From the NCBI GenBank assembly GCA_021797525.1, contig JAJZZQ010000067.1:1-6393 (forward strand): a stretch of 6,393 nucleotides of DNA, given 5' to 3'. The notes under the pieces are model-generated. The model worked only from the letters and a program-made list of their open reading frames with translations. It was not told where the DNA came from and did not search any database. Every line of letters starts with the position of its first letter. Position 1 is the first letter of the stretch. Position numbers and translations under genes: made by a program. Shown here piece by piece: positions 5,657 through 6,393 of the stretch. Origin of the DNA: Thermoplasmata archaeon (GTDB lineage: Archaea; Thermoplasmatota; Thermoplasmata; Thermoplasmatales; Thermoplasmataceae).

Positions 5657-5677
5657 CTTTTTTCAACTCCGGTATTT
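5629..5677. repeat. Direct repeat pair TCCGGTATTT, 39 bp apart
   Basis: TCCGGTATTT occurs at 5629-5638 and again at 5668-5677. The second copy overlaps the putative TATA box of the PaREP1 operon and the first lies in the leader ORF. Two sites on nearly the same DNA face flanking the transcription start would suit a repressor. Confidence 0.35.
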
Positions 5678-5680
5678 AAA
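5673..5680 (-). promoter_or_regulatory. Candidate TATA box of the PaREP1 operon
   Basis: TTTAAATA on the minus strand, the strongest TATA match in the 283-bp gap. It predicts a transcription start near 5650, giving either a very short leader before the 37-residue ORF or a leader of about 110 nt before the gene at 5540. Confidence 0.45.
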
Positions 5681-5681
5681 G

Positions 5682-5706
5682 GGGACAAAATTGGCCAGAC
5701 TGTCCC
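5682..5706. promoter_or_regulatory. Dyad-symmetric operator candidate next to the PaREP1 operon promoter
   Basis: The arms GGGACA (5682-5687) and TGTCCC (5701-5706) are exact complements, and the palindrome TGGCCA (5692-5697) sits at the centre of the same dyad. The site begins 2 nt upstream of TTTAAATA, over the position of the TFB recognition element. A dimeric regulator bound here would block initiation. Confidence 0.4.
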
Positions 5707-5745
5707 ACCTGAAATCATGTATAATTAATAATAGAAATAACCGCA

Positions 5746-5816
5746 ATAATTTGTGGATTTGTGGCATGAACCATTGAAAATATCTATAATTTGTGGAATG
5801 CCACAACTTTCCTGTG
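5746..5816. repeat. Cluster of TTGTGG motifs with direct and inverted copies
   Basis: ATAATTTGTGGA is repeated exactly at 5746-5757 and 5786-5797, 40 bp apart. A further TTGTGGCAT at 5759-5767 has its exact inverted copy ATGCCACAA at 5798-5806. TTGTGG (5791-5796) with CCACAA (5801-5806) also makes a perfect 6-bp hairpin with loop AATG, and CTGTGG follows at 5812-5816. The gap contains no gene apart from the leader ORF. The cluster lies between the stop at 5824 and the PaREP1 operon, and could be iteron-like binding sites or a terminator region. Confidence 0.45.
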
Positions 5817-5823
5817 GACTGAC

Positions 5824-6237
5824 TTAAATGAAATGCCCCTTACTGTCTCTCTTCCTCTCCTTCGCCACCTTAGATTTCAGGTTGGGAAACTCTCCCTGAA
5901 CCTTGAATGCCTTGTCATAATCTTCCGTGCATGTGCACTTGCAGTCATCGTTTGACTTGCTGCACTCTTCCAGGCTGTCATAAGCTTTCCTTGTAGAAGG
6001 AGAGAACCAGCAGCCCCCATGCATAATATACCCCTTCCCCGCCTCCTCATTGAAAAATTCATACTTAAGTGGGTTCCCGATCTTCGCATCCTTGCCGCAT
6101 AAATACCTGTAAGATCCTATCTCGTGCCTCCGGAGGGTTTCGTATGTGTCATAGGACCTTCCGGAATCCTCGGAATACCAGCAACCTCCAAGTCCAATCA
6201 GCTTTAGCTTTTCGTCTGGTTCGATCCGGTTCTTCAT
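5824..6237 (-). CDS. Cysteine-containing protein with a twofold GGCW repeat
   Basis: Unrecognised protein, 137 residues from the ATG at 6237. It contains two copies of one unit: GGCWYSEDSGRSYDTYETL at residues 17-35 and GGCWFSPSTRKAYDSLEEC at 74-92, 57 residues apart. Each is followed by a further cysteine region (YLCGKD, then CKCTCTED). The repeated cysteines suggest two equivalent metal-binding or disulfide-bonded modules. The C-terminus is basic and ends RKRDSKGHFI. No signal peptide or membrane segment. An in-frame GTG at 6312 would add 25 residues but would overlap the upstream gene by 41 bp. The ATG leaves a 34-nt gap with TTATTTG at -28 to -22, so I prefer it. GC-rich (55% in the line starting at 6121), unlike the operon to its left. 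Confidence 0.65.
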   Translation of the reverse strand: MKNRIEPDEKLKLIGLGGCWYSEDSGRSYDTYETLRRHEIGSYRYLCGKDAKIGNPLKYEFFNEEAGKGYIMHGGCWFSPSTRKAYDSLEECSKSNDDCKCTCTEDYDKAFKVQGEFPNLKSKVAKERKRDSKGHFI

Positions 6238-6258
6238 GAATGCCAATGACCGATGAGG

Positions 6259-6265
6259 CAAATAA
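6259..6265 (-). promoter_or_regulatory. Weak TATA-like element for the GGCW-repeat gene
   Basis: Minus strand TTATTTG at -28 to -22 from the ATG at 6237. The position is right but the match is poor. Co-transcription with the upstream gene is equally possible. Confidence 0.3.
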
Positions 6266-6271
6266 GGGTAA

Positions 6272-6393
6272 TCACCTGTCAAGTCTCTTTCTGAATGCCA
6301 ATATCTCCGCACAAAGAAATGTTAGCCTTCCGCTTCCGGTCTTCACCGCAATGCCAGGATTTTCATAATCCTGTCCTGACCTTATATTTGCAA
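6272..6393 (-). CDS. C-terminal end of an unidentified gene entering from the right edge
   Basis: An open minus-strand frame enters at 6393 and ends with TGA at 6272-6274, giving 39 residues including GQDYENPGIAVKTGSGRLTF and ending FRKRLDR. The composition is protein-like and uses codons such as GGA and AGG, as its GC-richer neighbour does. Too little is visible to name it. It lies 34 nt upstream of the GGCW-repeat gene on the same strand, so the two may form one transcript. The competing frame from the GTG at 6312 overlaps its last 41 bp, and only one of them is likely to be real there. Confidence 0.45.
   Translation of the reverse strand, partial: ANIRSGQDYENPGIAVKTGSGRLTFLCAEILAFRKRLDR

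Noticed and set aside
5746..5816. Repeat cluster as a CRISPR array
   Set aside because: The repeats are only 6-12 bp, occur in both orientations and are not regularly spaced, and no cas gene is present.
5877..6089. Minus-strand 70-residue ORF
   Set aside because: Out-of-frame shadow within the GGCW-repeat gene.
6218..6227. GGTTCGATCC resembling a tRNA T-arm
   Set aside because: The loop is one base short, no cloverleaf arms surround it, and it lies inside the GGCW-repeat gene.

Overview
The window looks archaeal, most likely a Thermoplasmatales-type euryarchaeon (inference). The support is two integrases of archaeal-specific types, a PaREP1-like HEPN-fold protein, and several genes whose start codon sits about 20-27 nt downstream of a TATA-like box with no Shine-Dalgarno, the leaderless arrangement common in these archaea. 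No ribosomal RNA, tRNA or CRISPR array was found. No gene belongs to core metabolism, so this reads as an accessory or mobile-element region.

Layout. Positions 1-1216 (minus) hold most of an archaeal tyrosine recombinase that runs off the left edge. Positions 1296-3022 hold two AT-rich, membrane-associated hypothetical genes (minus). Between them lies a plus-strand C-terminal remnant of a different, SSV-type integrase with an in-frame stop (1746-2252). Positions 3128-3772 (plus) hold an intact small serine recombinase in GC-richer DNA. It is followed convergently by a two-helix membrane peptide (3769-3969, minus). Positions 4133-4626 hold a divergent pair, a small basic protein (minus) and a zinc-ribbon protein (plus), which appear to share one palindromic TATA box. 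Positions 4627-4761 hold a region rich in inverted repeats and a doubtful short ORF.

Positions 4762-5656 (minus) form a compact operon: a possible 37-residue ORF not previously listed, a 128-residue unrecognised protein and a 131-residue PaREP1/HEPN-like protein, linked by a 2-nt gap and a 4-nt overlap. A dyad-symmetric operator candidate abuts its promoter, and a cluster of TTGTGG motifs lies farther upstream. Positions 5824-6393 (minus) hold a cysteine-containing protein with a twofold internal GGCW repeat, preceded by the C-terminal end of another gene that enters from the right edge.

Functionally, three site-specific recombinases of three types within 3.8 kb suggest repeated insertion of mobile elements. 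The PaREP1 operon is the best candidate for an undescribed self-regulated module, possibly toxin-antitoxin-like or defensive. That role is inference from fold and layout, not demonstrated by the sequence.
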